Of a stretch of DNA of 53,081 nucleotides, positions 42,053 to 51,729 are shown one piece after another (the stretch's first letter is position 1; each line of letters opens with the position of its first letter). The notes beneath the pieces are model-generated. The model was given only the letters and a program-made list of their open reading frames with translations. It searched no databases and was not told the origin of the DNA. The translations under genes and the position numbers were made by a program. Source of the stretch: Deltaproteobacteria bacterium (lineage in GTDB: Bacteria; Myxococcota_A; UBA9160; UBA6930). The stretch lies in the NCBI GenBank assembly GCA_019312665.1, contig JAFDCZ010000004.1, positions 1 to 53,081 of the forward strand. The letters are read 5' to 3'.

Positions 42053-43024
42053 TTACCGGCGGACCGCTGTCCAGCGCGTCGTTGGAAATTCGTTCTCCAC
42101 GCAGATCTCTGAAAAACCATGACGAGCCAGTACGTCCGCGAGATCGTCGCCATGGAATGCCGCGAGGAAGGGCTCATAGACCAGGCTCGCCAGGCTGCGG
42201 AAGTAGAGTCCGCGCCAGCCGTAGCGACGGATCAAGGGCAGGACGGGCGCCTTCCAATGCTCGTGGCCCGGCTCGGTGATCACCAACTTCCCGCCTGGCC
42301 GCAGGATGCGATGACACTCCGCCAGCGCGCCTTCGATCGCACGAGGCGGAAGCTCGTGGAAGAGGAAGCAGGCGCATAGGCCATCGAAACGTTCGTCCGG
42401 GAACTCTGTTTCTTCGGCCACGCCCTGGACGAACCGGATCTCGGGGTAGCTGCGTGCGGCGTGCTGCAGGAGGTAAGGCGAAGGGTCGAGGCCCCAGACA
42501 TCCGGGACGCCCCGTTCATGAATGGCTCCCGCCGCGTGACCGGCTCCGCAGCCGAGATCGAGAACGCTACGGCAATCGGCCAACTCCTCGGCGAGGGCCT
42601 GGCGACGGCTCTTCATCACCCCGAGCATGGCGATGTCGAAACCCTTGCCGTAGCCGTGGGTGACGTGCTTCGAGTAGTTCCCGTTGGGGAGGTTGTGGAA
42701 CTCCTGAAGCGCATAGCGAGGAATGCGATCGGCTCCGGGCAGGGCCTCGGGCAAGCTGACCTGGCTGTGTGGGCCTCGGAGAACGCGTACGGCAACCCGC
42801 CAGAGACTCCGGGCATGACGCAAGGAGAGCGCGTCCGGCCAGGCATCGGGGAGCTCCTGGGCTCCCCAGCGGACGACCGGCGGATCGCTTTCGAAGGCGC
42901 TCAGGGGATTTCTCCATGGCAGGCCCGTTTCATCCTGCTGAAGGGTACCAACCCGCTGTTCCGTCGAGGGAGGCTCGGCAAGCTTCTCCGCTACCCTCGG
43001 TGGGTCGCCACTTCGCAACACCAA
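42053..43024 (-). CDS. Class I SAM-dependent methyltransferase
   Basis: About 323 residues. The SAM site VLDLGCGAGHAAG is mid-protein, followed by LDPSPYLL and a FDGLCACFLFHELP block, motifs I to III of class I enzymes; LRPGGKLVITEPGH is motif post III. The N-terminal region (PRYALQEFHNLPNGNYSKH) is an extended cap I do not recognise. The longest frame starts with TTG 43024, ten bases from the divergent glcD start, so the true start is uncertain and may be internal. Substrate unknown. Confidence 0.8.
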   Translation of the reverse strand: MVLRSGDPPRVAEKLAEPPSTEQRVGTLQQDETGLPWRNPLSAFESDPPVVRWGAQELPDAWPDALSLRHARSLWRVAVRVLRGPHSQVSLPEALPGADRIPRYALQEFHNLPNGNYSKHVTHGYGKGFDIAMLGVMKSRRQALAEELADCRSVLDLGCGAGHAAGAIHERGVPDVWGLDPSPYLLQHAARSYPEIRFVQGVAEETEFPDERFDGLCACFLFHELPPRAIEGALAECHRILRPGGKLVITEPGHEHWKAPVLPLIRRYGWRGLYFRSLASLVYEPFLAAFHGDDLADVLARHGFSEICVENEFPTTRWTAVRR

Positions 43025-43033
43025 CGGAACGAT

Positions 43034-44488
43034 ATGGGGCCCAGCTCGAACTCGTCATCTCTCGAAGCTGCACTGCGTGATGTGGTCGGCAGCGATCAGG
43101 TTCTCACCCGCCCCGAAGAGCTCTTCGTCTACGAGGCGGACGGGCTCACCCATCACTCGGCCAGGCCGCGGGCCGTCATCTTGCCTGCGACCACCGAAGA
43201 GGTGGCCCGGGTGGTGAAGGCATGCCGCAAGCACGAGGTGCCCTTCGTGCCGCGCGGCGCGGGCACCGGCCTCTCTGGCGGTGCGCTGGCTCTGGCCGAC
43301 GGTGTGATCATCGAGTGCGCCCGGATGAATCGCATTCTTCGCGTCGATCCGGGCGATCGGTTTGCCGTCGTGCAGCCGGGCGTCGTGAACGCCGACCTCT
43401 CGAAGGCGGTGCTGCAACACGGGCTCTTCTACGCCCCCGATCCCTCGAGCCAACAGGCCTGCACCCTGGGTGGCAACGTCGCCGAGAACTCGGGTGGGCC
43501 TCATACACTGAAGTACGGCACCACGACGAACCACGTGTTGGCACTCGAGCTGGTGCTGCCGGATGGGAATGTCGTGCGGCTCGGTTCGCCTACGGGTTGG
43601 CCCGCTGGCTACGATCTCGTGGGGGCGGTGGTCGGCAGCGAGGGCACGCTCGGCATCGTGACCGAGGCCACCGTCAGGCTCACGCCCATCCCGGAGCGCA
43701 CCGAGACCTTGCTCGGGATCTTCCCCGACGTCGTGTCGGCCTGTCGGGCGGTGGGCGCGATCATCCGAAGCGGCCTGGTTCCGGCGGCGATGGAGATCGT
43801 GGACCGTCGCACGATCGAAGCCGTGGAGGCGAGTGTCTACGCCGCTGGGCTGCCCACCGACGCCGGGGCCGTGCTGATCATGGAATTGGACGGGCCGGCG
43901 GTGGCCGTAGGCGTTCAGGCCGAGCGAACCCAGGCGTTGGCGCTGGCCGAGGGTGCTCGGGAAGTGCAGGTGGCCCGGGACGAAGAGGAGCGCCAGCGCT
44001 TCTGGCGAGCCCGGAAGGGGGCGTTTGGTGCGATGGGCCGGTTGGCCCCGGACCTCTACGTGAACGATGCCGTGGTTCCGAGGCGGAAGCTGCCGGAGAT
44101 CCTGGAGGCGGTCTGCGCCATCGGGGACAAGCACGGGCTTCGGCTGTCGAATGTCTTCCACGCTGGGGATGGGAACCTGCATCCGAATATCTCCTTCGAC
44201 CGGCGGGATGCGGACGAGCTGGCCCGGGTGCTGAAGGCCGGCAAGGAGATCCTCCAGCTATGTGTGGAGGCCGGCGGGGTGATCAGCGGCGAACACGGCA
44301 TTGGCACCGAGAAGCGTGACTACATGGGGCTGCTCTTTTCCGACGACGATCTCGATGCGATGAAGAAGCTGCGCGCCGCCTTCGATCCGACCCTCACCTG
44401 CAACCCGGGCAAGCTCTTTCCGACCACGCGCTTCTGCTACGAGGCCAACCCGAAGGCCCGGGGCTACGACCAGGTGCCGCTCGGATGA
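43034..44488 (+). CDS. glcD: Glycolate oxidase, FAD-binding subunit GlcD
   Basis: 484 residues. The PCMH-type FAD domain is clear: PRGAGTGLSGGAL, then GGNVAENSGGPHTLKYG and VVGSEGTLGIV, with the substrate/FAD C-terminal domain ending in FHAGDGNLHPN and SGEHGIG. The order and length match GlcD. GlcE and GlcF follow with a 4-bp overlap and an 11-bp gap, so the three subunits form one operon. The complex oxidises glycolate to glyoxylate in the membrane respiratory chain. D-lactate dehydrogenase relatives share the architecture, so the substrate is inferred from the trio. Confidence 0.9.
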   Translation: MGPSSNSSSLEAALRDVVGSDQVLTRPEELFVYEADGLTHHSARPRAVILPATTEEVARVVKACRKHEVPFVPRGAGTGLSGGALALADGVIIECARMNRILRVDPGDRFAVVQPGVVNADLSKAVLQHGLFYAPDPSSQQACTLGGNVAENSGGPHTLKYGTTTNHVLALELVLPDGNVVRLGSPTGWPAGYDLVGAVVGSEGTLGIVTEATVRLTPIPERTETLLGIFPDVVSACRAVGAIIRSGLVPAAMEIVDRRTIEAVEASVYAAGLPTDAGAVLIMELDGPAVAVGVQAERTQALALAEGAREVQVARDEEERQRFWRARKGAFGAMGRLAPDLYVNDAVVPRRKLPEILEAVCAIGDKHGLRLSNVFHAGDGNLHPNISFDRRDADELARVLKAGKEILQLCVEAGGVISGEHGIGTEKRDYMGLLFSDDDLDAMKKLRAAFDPTLTCNPGKLFPTTRFCYEANPKARGYDQVPLG

Positions 44489-45657
44489 GCGTTCTCGATG
44501 CCTTGAGTCGTGAACTCGGCGAGGCTCGGGTTGGCTCCTCGCCGGGCATGGACGGCCGGGTGCGTCCGGGTTCTGGAGAGGAGCTTGCCGCCGCGTTGCG
44601 GGTGCTGGCGGCGGGTGGGGCTTCGGCGGTGGTGCGAGGGAGCGGTAGCTGGGACGCCCTCGGCCATCCCATGCCCCGCGCTCGGATCCTGTTGGAGACC
44701 ACCGGACTGCTCGGTGAGGTGCAGGTTGATGGCGAGGACGGAGTGGCGCATCTACCCGCCGGTGCTTCGGTTTCTTCGCTGGGCGAACATGTTCGCAAAG
44801 AAACCGGGGGTGCCTGGGAGCTTCCATTCGATCCCGCTTCGTCGAGTTCGACGCTGGGTGGTTGCCTTGCCACCGCATCACCGGGCTTCCGCTTCGGCCA
44901 TCCGCGGGATGTGGTGCTCGGCCTCGAGATCGCCCTGGCCACAGGTGAGCGGGTGCGTTGCGGGGGCCGGGTCGTGAAGAACGTCACCGGCTACGACCTG
45001 GCAAAGCTCTACGTCGGCTCCCTCGGAACCCTCGGCGTGATCGAGGCGGCTTGGATCCGGCTGCTGCCGGCCCCGGAGAAGACCGAGTGCTGGTGGGTGC
45101 CTTTGGCTGATCCAAGCCAGGCGGTGGAGCCCGCCCGGTTGCCCAGCGCGCGGGCGGCCGCTTGGCTCTCCGCCGGTCTCGCCCGGGAAATTCCGAAGCC
45201 CGGCGCCGGCATGATCCTCGAACTGGCCGGTGATGCTCCGGCGGTGGCGGCGGATGCAGAGTTCCTGGGTCGCCAGTACGCCGCGGATCCCACGGACCCG
45301 GCCGGGCTGGGCCTCGTTCGGGCGATGCGAGGGAAGGATCCGGGTGTGCGTGTCCGGGTTTCCGCCAGGCCGAGCAAACTGAAGGAGAGCATCGCGGGGC
45401 TCAGCAACGCGGGCGCCGAGATCCTGGCCCAGCCTGCCAGAGGTCTCGTCTGGGCGTTCGCATCCGACGAGGCCGTCGTGGAGGTGGCCGGGAGCGCGGG
45501 CGACGGATTCCTGGTGGAAGCTGCACCACTTGCCGTGCGGGAAAGCCGCGAGTTGTTCGGCGAGAATCCGGCCCTGCGCCCGCTTCAAGCGGCCCTCAAG
45601 GCCCAGTACGATCCTGCCGGAACCCTGAATCCCGGCCGTTTTGCCGGCCGGATCTGA
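44485..45657 (+). CDS. glcE: Glycolate oxidase, FAD-binding subunit GlcE
   Basis: 390 residues, a shorter FAD-binding homologue. It has VVRGSGSWDALG, LDPAS-like SSSTLGGCLA and the GRVVKNVTGYDLAKLYVGSLG motif that identifies GlcE. The start overlaps the glcD stop (ATGA). Together with GlcD and GlcF it forms the membrane-associated oxidase. Confidence 0.9.
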   Translation: MSVLDALSRELGEARVGSSPGMDGRVRPGSGEELAAALRVLAAGGASAVVRGSGSWDALGHPMPRARILLETTGLLGEVQVDGEDGVAHLPAGASVSSLGEHVRKETGGAWELPFDPASSSSTLGGCLATASPGFRFGHPRDVVLGLEIALATGERVRCGGRVVKNVTGYDLAKLYVGSLGTLGVIEAAWIRLLPAPEKTECWWVPLADPSQAVEPARLPSARAAAWLSAGLAREIPKPGAGMILELAGDAPAVAADAEFLGRQYAADPTDPAGLGLVRAMRGKDPGVRVRVSARPSKLKESIAGLSNAGAEILAQPARGLVWAFASDEAVVEVAGSAGDGFLVEAAPLAVRESRELFGENPALRPLQAALKAQYDPAGTLNPGRFAGRI

Positions 45658-45668
45658 GGGGGCGAACG

Positions 45669-46916
45669 ATGGAAGGAAGCGGCCTCGAAGCCCTCCACCC
45701 GGGCACCCTCGACTGCGTTCATTGCGGGCTATGCCTGTCGTCCTGCCCCACCTACCGGGTGACGGGTCGGGAAACCTCCTCGCCCCGCGGTCGCGTGTAT
45801 CTGATGCGGGGGGTTGCCGAAGGCGAAATTCCGCTCTCAGGCACCCTGGCCGACGAGGCCTACCTCTGCCTGGGCTGCCGTGCCTGCGAGACGGCCTGCC
45901 CCTCCGGCGTGGCCTTCGGTTCGCTCCTCGAGCAGACGCGCGCCGCCGTCGATGATGCCGGACTTCGGCGTGGCTGGGCCAAGTGGATCGAGCGACTGGC
46001 GCTCCGGCAAGTCGTGCCACGGCAACGGGTCCTTCACGGATTGATGGGGGGGTTGTCGCTCGTACAGCGCCTCGGTCTCGATCGTCTGTTGCTGCCGCTT
46101 CTGCCTCGGCGATTGCGGGAGATGCACGGCCTGCTCCCCCGGGTTCCGGCCGCCGCCGATCGTCGCCGATTGCCCCGGGTCACCCCGGCTCGGGGCGAAA
46201 AGCGTGGCCGGGTCGCCTTCTTCGAGGGCTGCGTCATGCCCGAAATGTTCGGCGCGGTGAATCGCGCAACGGTCGAGCTGTTGGCCAGCCAGGGTTTCGA
46301 GGTCGTTGTGCCGCCCGACCAGGGCTGCTGCGGAGCGCTGCAAGCCCACGGAGGAGAACTGGAATTCGCCTCGGAGCTTGCTCGTGCGAACGTGGTCGCA
46401 TTTCGTCAGGCCGGAGAGATCGATGCTGTCATCTTGAACTCGGCCGGTTGCGGCGCGGCAATTCGCGAGCTCGATCACTGGCTCGGCGAGGAGGGCGCGC
46501 TCCTGGCCGGACAGGTGCGCGATGTCTGCGAATTCCTCGACCAGGTCGGTTTGCGCGGAACACCACGTTCCCTCGCCAAGCGCGTCGCCTACGACGACCC
46601 CTGCCATCTGGTTCACGGTCAAGGCGTCGCCAGCGCCCCGCGCCGTCTCCTCGAAGCCATTCCCGAGCTGAAGCTCGTGGCCCACGACGATCCGGCCAGC
46701 TGCTGCGGCGCCGCCGGCATCTACAACCTCACCCACCCGGAAATGTCCGCAGCCGTCCTCGCGAGCAAACTGGACGCCCTCGAAGCTGCCCGGCCCGAGA
46801 TCATCGCGACCGGAAACCCGGGCTGCCTGATGCAGCTCGAGGCTGGAGCCCGCGGCCGGGGCCTGGACGTGCGGCTGGCCCATCCGATCGAGCTGCTCGC
46901 CGAGGCACTCTGCTAG
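45669..46916 (+). CDS. glcF: Glycolate oxidase iron-sulfur subunit GlcF
   Basis: 415 residues. Two N-terminal 4Fe-4S motifs are present (CVHCGLCLSSCP and CLGCRACETACP), followed by two CCG-domain repeats (PDQGCCGALQAHGG and PASCCGAAGIYN) that bind the cysteine-rich cluster. This is the GlcF arrangement, which passes electrons from the FAD subunits to quinone. It closes the glcDEF operon and converges on the lipoprotein operon. Confidence 0.92.
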   Translation: MEGSGLEALHPGTLDCVHCGLCLSSCPTYRVTGRETSSPRGRVYLMRGVAEGEIPLSGTLADEAYLCLGCRACETACPSGVAFGSLLEQTRAAVDDAGLRRGWAKWIERLALRQVVPRQRVLHGLMGGLSLVQRLGLDRLLLPLLPRRLREMHGLLPRVPAAADRRRLPRVTPARGEKRGRVAFFEGCVMPEMFGAVNRATVELLASQGFEVVVPPDQGCCGALQAHGGELEFASELARANVVAFRQAGEIDAVILNSAGCGAAIRELDHWLGEEGALLAGQVRDVCEFLDQVGLRGTPRSLAKRVAYDDPCHLVHGQGVASAPRRLLEAIPELKLVAHDDPASCCGAAGIYNLTHPEMSAAVLASKLDALEAARPEIIATGNPGCLMQLEAGARGRGLDVRLAHPIELLAEALC

Positions 46917-46941
46917 GAGGCGGGACGTCCCCTCCTTCTCC

Positions 46942-49203
46942 CTATCGATCCTTGTACAAGAACGCATCCGGGGTCGTCTTCGGCATGCGAATGCGCGGGA
47001 AGGCGCCGAGCGCGAAGTCTTCGAAGCTGCCTTGCAGGACGAGTTGGACGGGGAGGATCGATTCGCGGCCGCGCACCAGACCGTAGCGTTCGCGCATGCC
47101 GAGGAAGGTGTAGTTGGACTCGGCATGGGGACGGCCGTCGGGGCGCTCCAGGCTGCGGAGGCGGGCGCGCTCGAAGTAGAGATCCCGATCCGCGTCGTGT
47201 TCGACCCGGGCGTCCCGATCCGTGAGCAGGGTCTGCAGCGTCGCTTCTTCCAGCTGGGCAACCAACCGAGCCATGCGCTCTTCCGAGACGCGTCGACGCT
47301 TCAACTGCGGCGGTTGACTGGGGCGCCCGTCGAGCAAGGCGATCTCGATGACCCGTTCGCCGAGAAGGGTGACGCCCTCTGGATGAAGTTCGCCGTTGTT
47401 GGGTTCGTCATCCAACAGCGTGGGGCGAAGGGCGAGGCCCTCGGGGCCGGCCACGGCCGGGTTCTCGAGCAGGAAGCCGCGGCTGATGCGGATGTGCTGG
47501 CTGGTGGCGGTTCGCAACTCCTCGCGGGCGGCCTCACCCGCCATCTGCCCGCCTTCCGTACCCGCAAAGCGGCGCGCTGCATCCTGAAGGAGACGGATGC
47601 GTACGTCTCGGCGCTTCTCCTTGAGAGAGGCTTCGTAGGCTTGAGTTCCGGCGGCGTCCAACAGCTCCGCCAGTTCGTCCGGGCTGCTGCCCGGCGCGGT
47701 TTCGAGGAGCGCCAAGGCTCCGACCGCGTTGCCACGGCGACGTTCGTAATCGACGAGCCAACGCCGAGCTTCCTCGGTGTGCGCGCCGGCGGGCTCGCGC
47801 TCCAGGGTGCGCCGGGCCAGCACCGCCGGCACGCTCAATGGCGCAAGCTGGAACGGCGCCTGAAGCAGCCGCATCGGCAACCCGAACAATACGGTCACCG
47901 TCGTCGGGATCTCCACCACGTACTCGAGCCAGCGCGGCAGGTTGCGTTCCCGTGGTCCGTTCATCAATGGGCCGAAGAGGGTCGCCCGGATCCTTTGGCT
48001 GCGTACCTGGGCAAGGGCCACCTGGAAGCCGCGATAGGGGTTGGTCTCGTAGCTCTCCCACTCTGTTCGAGCGAACCGCGCCATGTTCGAGTTCGAGCCG
48101 TCCTCGGTCGCGAGTTGCTCGATGCGCTCCCAGCGTTCGCCATCTACGCCGCGAGCTCCTGCGTCCAGTGCAAGCACATAACGTGCTTCGCTGGCCAGGT
48201 GCGCATCCGGGTCTTCGGCCAGGATCTCTCGGGCCAGGGTGGCTGCTCGGGAGAGGTTTCCATCCGACGGCGCGAGAAGCTCTCTGGCGACGGCGGCTTG
48301 TCGGCTTTGTTGAACGAGTGCATCGGATGCGGCCGCCTCGGCTCGTGCACGGTCGGCACGCCAGGCGACCACCCGCTCCGTCGCGATCGCACCCAGCTCC
48401 GTCGCCTCAGGATCTTCGGGAGCGTGGCGCAGGGCCCGCTTCGCATAGGCCGATGCCAGGAGAGGCACGCCTGCTTCGAGCGCATTCCATCCCTTCTTCA
48501 GGGCCAGGTCGCGTTGGGTCCGGCCCCAGCGCAGCTGCGCTGCATGGATCCTGTCGAGCAGTTCTCGCGCCTCGGGCGCCTGGGGGTTCTCCCGGACGAA
48601 GCGCTTCCAATGGTCCAGGGCCTGGCGTTCTCCAGTCGTCAGTTCGTCTTCCATGTGCTCGGCAAGCGCGATGCTGATCACCGATTGGGCGAGGCGGTAG
48701 GGCAGCAGTACGCCGCCGACCGAGCGCCCTACGGATTCCATCATCTCGTTGGCCACCCGGCCGTAGCGGATGATGAAACGATCTCGCAGCCGCCGGCTTG
48801 CCAATGCGAGAGGGTCGTCCTCGACTTCTTCCTGGACGCGTTTCTCCAGAGCGGCCGGCACATCCTGGCGTTCGAGCAGGGCCTGGCTCGCCATGCGGCG
48901 GATGCGCGGGTTGGCGATGGTGGCGTTGCGCGCGTCGAGCGCATAGGGGAGCAACCCGCTGGGTGCTTCGCCGCGGGACGTCCGGGCTTCGTCGAGGGAA
49001 GCGAGGCGCCCGAGTTCATTCTCGAGCTCCGTGTCATCGCCCAGCAACACAGCGGTCGCTAGATCCCGGGAACAACGGTCGATCTCGTCGGGAACGTACG
49101 GCGCGAGGAGAGGCAGCGGCTCCAGCGGATCGATCGACGGGGTGAGCGTCGACGCGCAGCCTGCGAGCGTCACGAGGAGAGGTGCCAGGAGAATCGTCTT
49201 CAT
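46942..49203 (-). CDS. Large lipoprotein with helical repeats, unknown function
   Basis: 753 residues. A lipoprotein signal ends LVTLAGCAS (Cys16). The mature protein is mainly helical with TPR-like degenerate repeats (Ala/Arg/Glu-rich blocks such as ALDHWKRFVRENPQAPEA), a hydrophobic stretch near VVEIPTTVTVLFGLPMRLL and an Arg-rich C-terminus. It may act in cell-envelope assembly. The ATGA overlap with the gene before it and that gene's overlap with the synthase make a three-gene operon. Confidence 0.7.
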   Translation of the reverse strand: MKTILLAPLLVTLAGCASTLTPSIDPLEPLPLLAPYVPDEIDRCSRDLATAVLLGDDTELENELGRLASLDEARTSRGEAPSGLLPYALDARNATIANPRIRRMASQALLERQDVPAALEKRVQEEVEDDPLALASRRLRDRFIIRYGRVANEMMESVGRSVGGVLLPYRLAQSVISIALAEHMEDELTTGERQALDHWKRFVRENPQAPEARELLDRIHAAQLRWGRTQRDLALKKGWNALEAGVPLLASAYAKRALRHAPEDPEATELGAIATERVVAWRADRARAEAAASDALVQQSRQAAVARELLAPSDGNLSRAATLAREILAEDPDAHLASEARYVLALDAGARGVDGERWERIEQLATEDGSNSNMARFARTEWESYETNPYRGFQVALAQVRSQRIRATLFGPLMNGPRERNLPRWLEYVVEIPTTVTVLFGLPMRLLQAPFQLAPLSVPAVLARRTLEREPAGAHTEEARRWLVDYERRRGNAVGALALLETAPGSSPDELAELLDAAGTQAYEASLKEKRRDVRIRLLQDAARRFAGTEGGQMAGEAAREELRTATSQHIRISRGFLLENPAVAGPEGLALRPTLLDDEPNNGELHPEGVTLLGERVIEIALLDGRPSQPPQLKRRRVSEERMARLVAQLEEATLQTLLTDRDARVEHDADRDLYFERARLRSLERPDGRPHAESNYTFLGMRERYGLVRGRESILPVQLVLQGSFEDFALGAFPRIRMPKTTPDAFLYKDR

Positions 49204-50150
49204 GGCGAGAACCGATCTCGATCGATTTTCAGCATGAAGGCCAGGAACGCCTCCAGCCGGCGGGCAGCCTCGATCTTTTCTGAGGCGCCGTCCTGGTTGG
49301 AGACGGCCTCGTACATGCGGGCTGCCGCCTCGACCAACTCCTCGAAATGGGGTGGATCGAAGCTCAAGCTCTCCGGTGGATGGTTCTGGACGTACTCGAT
49401 GGCAAGCTCCGCGTACAGGTCGCCGAGCGCGAGCAGGTGGGTGTTGGTGTTCTTGCTTTCCCGATGGGTCACGACGAGCTGCTGGATCGCGGCCAGGGCT
49501 CGCACGTCGCCATCCGGGTAAAGACGCCGCACATCTGCAAGGAAACGTGCGCGGGCAATATCCGTGCGCTCGATTTCTTCTTGGATGACCGCGGCGTAGT
49601 GGCTGCTTCCCACGTCGGCGAGCAGCGTTTCGAGCAAGGCCCGGCGGCGCTCGAAGGCAGACAGCGCGCTCTCGCGCCCGGCGACGGTATCGATGCCCAG
49701 CGGCTCGATATGAGCCGCTTCGTCGAGTGTTTCACAGATGGCTGCGCTGCGCAGCGCTTCCTGGCGAAGTGGACTGTCGCTCTCTCTCGCCCGGCGGTAG
49801 CTCACCGCCGCGAGATCGAAGGCGCGGATGCGCTCGAGGGCCCGCCCCTTCGAGAAGGCGATCACATCGTCCAACGTGCCGGCTCGCAAGGCATCGGCGT
49901 GGGCCGTCTCCAGGTTTTCGAGACGCAGGAGGGATGCGCGGTAGACGTTTCGGCCGGTGAAATCCCGGGCGGGAGCGAAGCGGTAGGTGTCATCGGGGAT
50001 GTGGCGCCGCAGCACGGCGACGACCTCGAGAACGCTCTGGCTGGGCCTGTAGCGAGGATCGGGCTCAGGTGTTCCGGCACAGGCGACGAGAGCGACGCCT
50101 AACGAAACGGCTGTCGCAATCTTCGAGAGCGCCCCGCTTCTGCCTCTCAC
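49200..50150 (-). CDS. Lipoprotein, unknown function
   Basis: 316 residues with a signal ending ALVACAGT (Cys24). The mature part is helical, with repeats like SALSAFERRRALLETLL and a conserved-looking HRESKNTNTHLLALG segment; no domain recognised. It overlaps both neighbours (4 bp with the larger lipoprotein, 4 bp with the synthase), so the three are co-translated. The pairing of two lipoproteins with a branched-chain synthase is unexpected and may be chance. Confidence 0.7.
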   Translation of the reverse strand: MRGRSGALSKIATAVSLGVALVACAGTPEPDPRYRPSQSVLEVVAVLRRHIPDDTYRFAPARDFTGRNVYRASLLRLENLETAHADALRAGTLDDVIAFSKGRALERIRAFDLAAVSYRRARESDSPLRQEALRSAAICETLDEAAHIEPLGIDTVAGRESALSAFERRRALLETLLADVGSSHYAAVIQEEIERTDIARARFLADVRRLYPDGDVRALAAIQQLVVTHRESKNTNTHLLALGDLYAELAIEYVQNHPPESLSFDPPHFEELVEAAARMYEAVSNQDGASEKIEAARRLEAFLAFMLKIDRDRFSP

Positions 50151-51694
50151 GTCTCCTGGCTTCGTGCGGCGACGACGTTGAGCATCTTTTCGGTGGCGAT
50201 TACGGCGGCCGCGAGTTGGTCGGAATCCACCGCCAGTGTCGAGAAGGATTCCTCGCCTGCTCGGCCCCGCCAGGTGATCAGGGTTTCGACCAGCGCGCTG
50301 GTTCGTCCGCCAGGCGGGATGCGCACCCGGAAATCCTGGAGCTTCGGAACGTCGAGTCCGAACTTCTTTGCAGCCTTTTTGAGCGCGTTCATGAAGGCGT
50401 CGTAGCCGCCGTCGCCACTGGCCTTCGCGGATACGCTTTCGCCTCGGAAGGCCAGCTCTACGCTCGCCTCGGGTGCGCGATCGCTCGCGACGGAGACATC
50501 GTAGCGCTCGATCCGCAGCAGGTTCTCGCGCGGTGTCTTGAGCACGTCGGCGATGATGAAGCGCAGGTCTTCCGGCACGACCGTGTGTTTCTTGTCGCCG
50601 AGGCTGACGATGCGGGCGAGCACGAGATCGCGTTCTTTCTCCTCCAGTTCGATGCCGAGCTCGGCCAGGTTCTGATCCAGGGAAGCCTTGCCCGAGAGCT
50701 TGCCGAGCGCATAGCGACGCTTTCGCCCGAAGCGTGCGGGTACCAGCCGGTTCTCGTAGAGATCTCCCTTGGCATCGCCGTCCGCGTGAATCCCGGCCGT
50801 TTGTGTGAACACATCCCGCCCGACGATTGGAGTATTCGCTGCCACTTCCTTGCCGCTGAAGATTTCCACGAGACGGGAGACACCTACCAGCCGTGATTCG
50901 TTCACGCCGGTGATGAACGGCCCATGATCGTGGAGGGCGGCGACGGCTTCGGAGAGCCGCGCGTTGCCCGCCCGCTCCCCGAGCCCATTCACGCTGGTGT
51001 GGACCCCTCGCGCGCCCATTTCGACGGCGGCCAGGACATTCGCCGTCGAGAACCCGTAGTCATTGTGGCAATGGTATTCGAAGTGCACATCGGGGAAGCT
51101 CGCGACCATCAAGTCGATCCCCCGCCGGACATCTCGTGGCGCTTGGATGCCGAGCGTATCCGCAAGGAACACCCGATCCACCCGGTGTTCGCCGAGTGTG
51201 CGCAACATCGCGAAGACGTACTCCGGGCTGTCCGTCACGCCACTCGACCAGTCTTCCAGGTAGACGTTCGTGCGCACGCGACGCTTTCGCGCGTAGCTGA
51301 GGGTTTCGGCGACCTTCTTGCGATGCTGCTCCGGCGCCATGCGCAGCTGGGTCGTGCAATGATGCTCGGAGCCCTTCACGAGCAGGTTGAGCACGCGACC
51401 GCCGGTCTCATGGAGCCAATCGACGCTCTTGGTGCCGTCGCAGTAGCCGAGCATCTCCACCCGGCGCAGCATGCCAGCACGTTTTGCCCAGCGGCAGATC
51501 TTGCGGGCGGCCTCGCGCTCGCCCTCCGAGACCCGGGTGCCCGCGATTTCGATGCGGTCCACACCCACATCGGCCAACAGGGCGCGAGCGAGTTGGAGCT
51601 TCTCCTCCGGGGTGTAGGCGATCTCCGGTGTCTGCTCGCCATCCCGCAGGGTGGTGTCCATCACCTCGATCTGCCGCTTTTGCGGCTCGCTCAT
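50147..51694 (-). CDS. Citramalate/isopropylmalate synthase family enzyme
   Basis: 515 residues. The DRE-TIM catalytic block DTTLRDGEQTP is at residue 13, the metal-binding EYHCHNDYGFST mid-protein, then GLGERAGNARL, all family hallmarks. A C-terminal dimer/regulatory domain (about 385-515, ending in a LeuA-dimer-like strand pattern) follows. Members condense acetyl-CoA with pyruvate or 2-oxoacids in isoleucine or leucine synthesis. Residues that separate citramalate synthase from isopropylmalate synthase cannot be fixed by eye, so no symbol is given. Confidence 0.87.
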   Translation of the reverse strand: MSEPQKRQIEVMDTTLRDGEQTPEIAYTPEEKLQLARALLADVGVDRIEIAGTRVSEGEREAARKICRWAKRAGMLRRVEMLGYCDGTKSVDWLHETGGRVLNLLVKGSEHHCTTQLRMAPEQHRKKVAETLSYARKRRVRTNVYLEDWSSGVTDSPEYVFAMLRTLGEHRVDRVFLADTLGIQAPRDVRRGIDLMVASFPDVHFEYHCHNDYGFSTANVLAAVEMGARGVHTSVNGLGERAGNARLSEAVAALHDHGPFITGVNESRLVGVSRLVEIFSGKEVAANTPIVGRDVFTQTAGIHADGDAKGDLYENRLVPARFGRKRRYALGKLSGKASLDQNLAELGIELEEKERDLVLARIVSLGDKKHTVVPEDLRFIIADVLKTPRENLLRIERYDVSVASDRAPEASVELAFRGESVSAKASGDGGYDAFMNALKKAAKKFGLDVPKLQDFRVRIPPGGRTSALVETLITWRGRAGEESFSTLAVDSDQLAAAVIATEKMLNVVAARSQET

Positions 51695-51729
51695 TCGGTC
51701 GGGCCCTCCGCGAACGGTAGACTCTACCC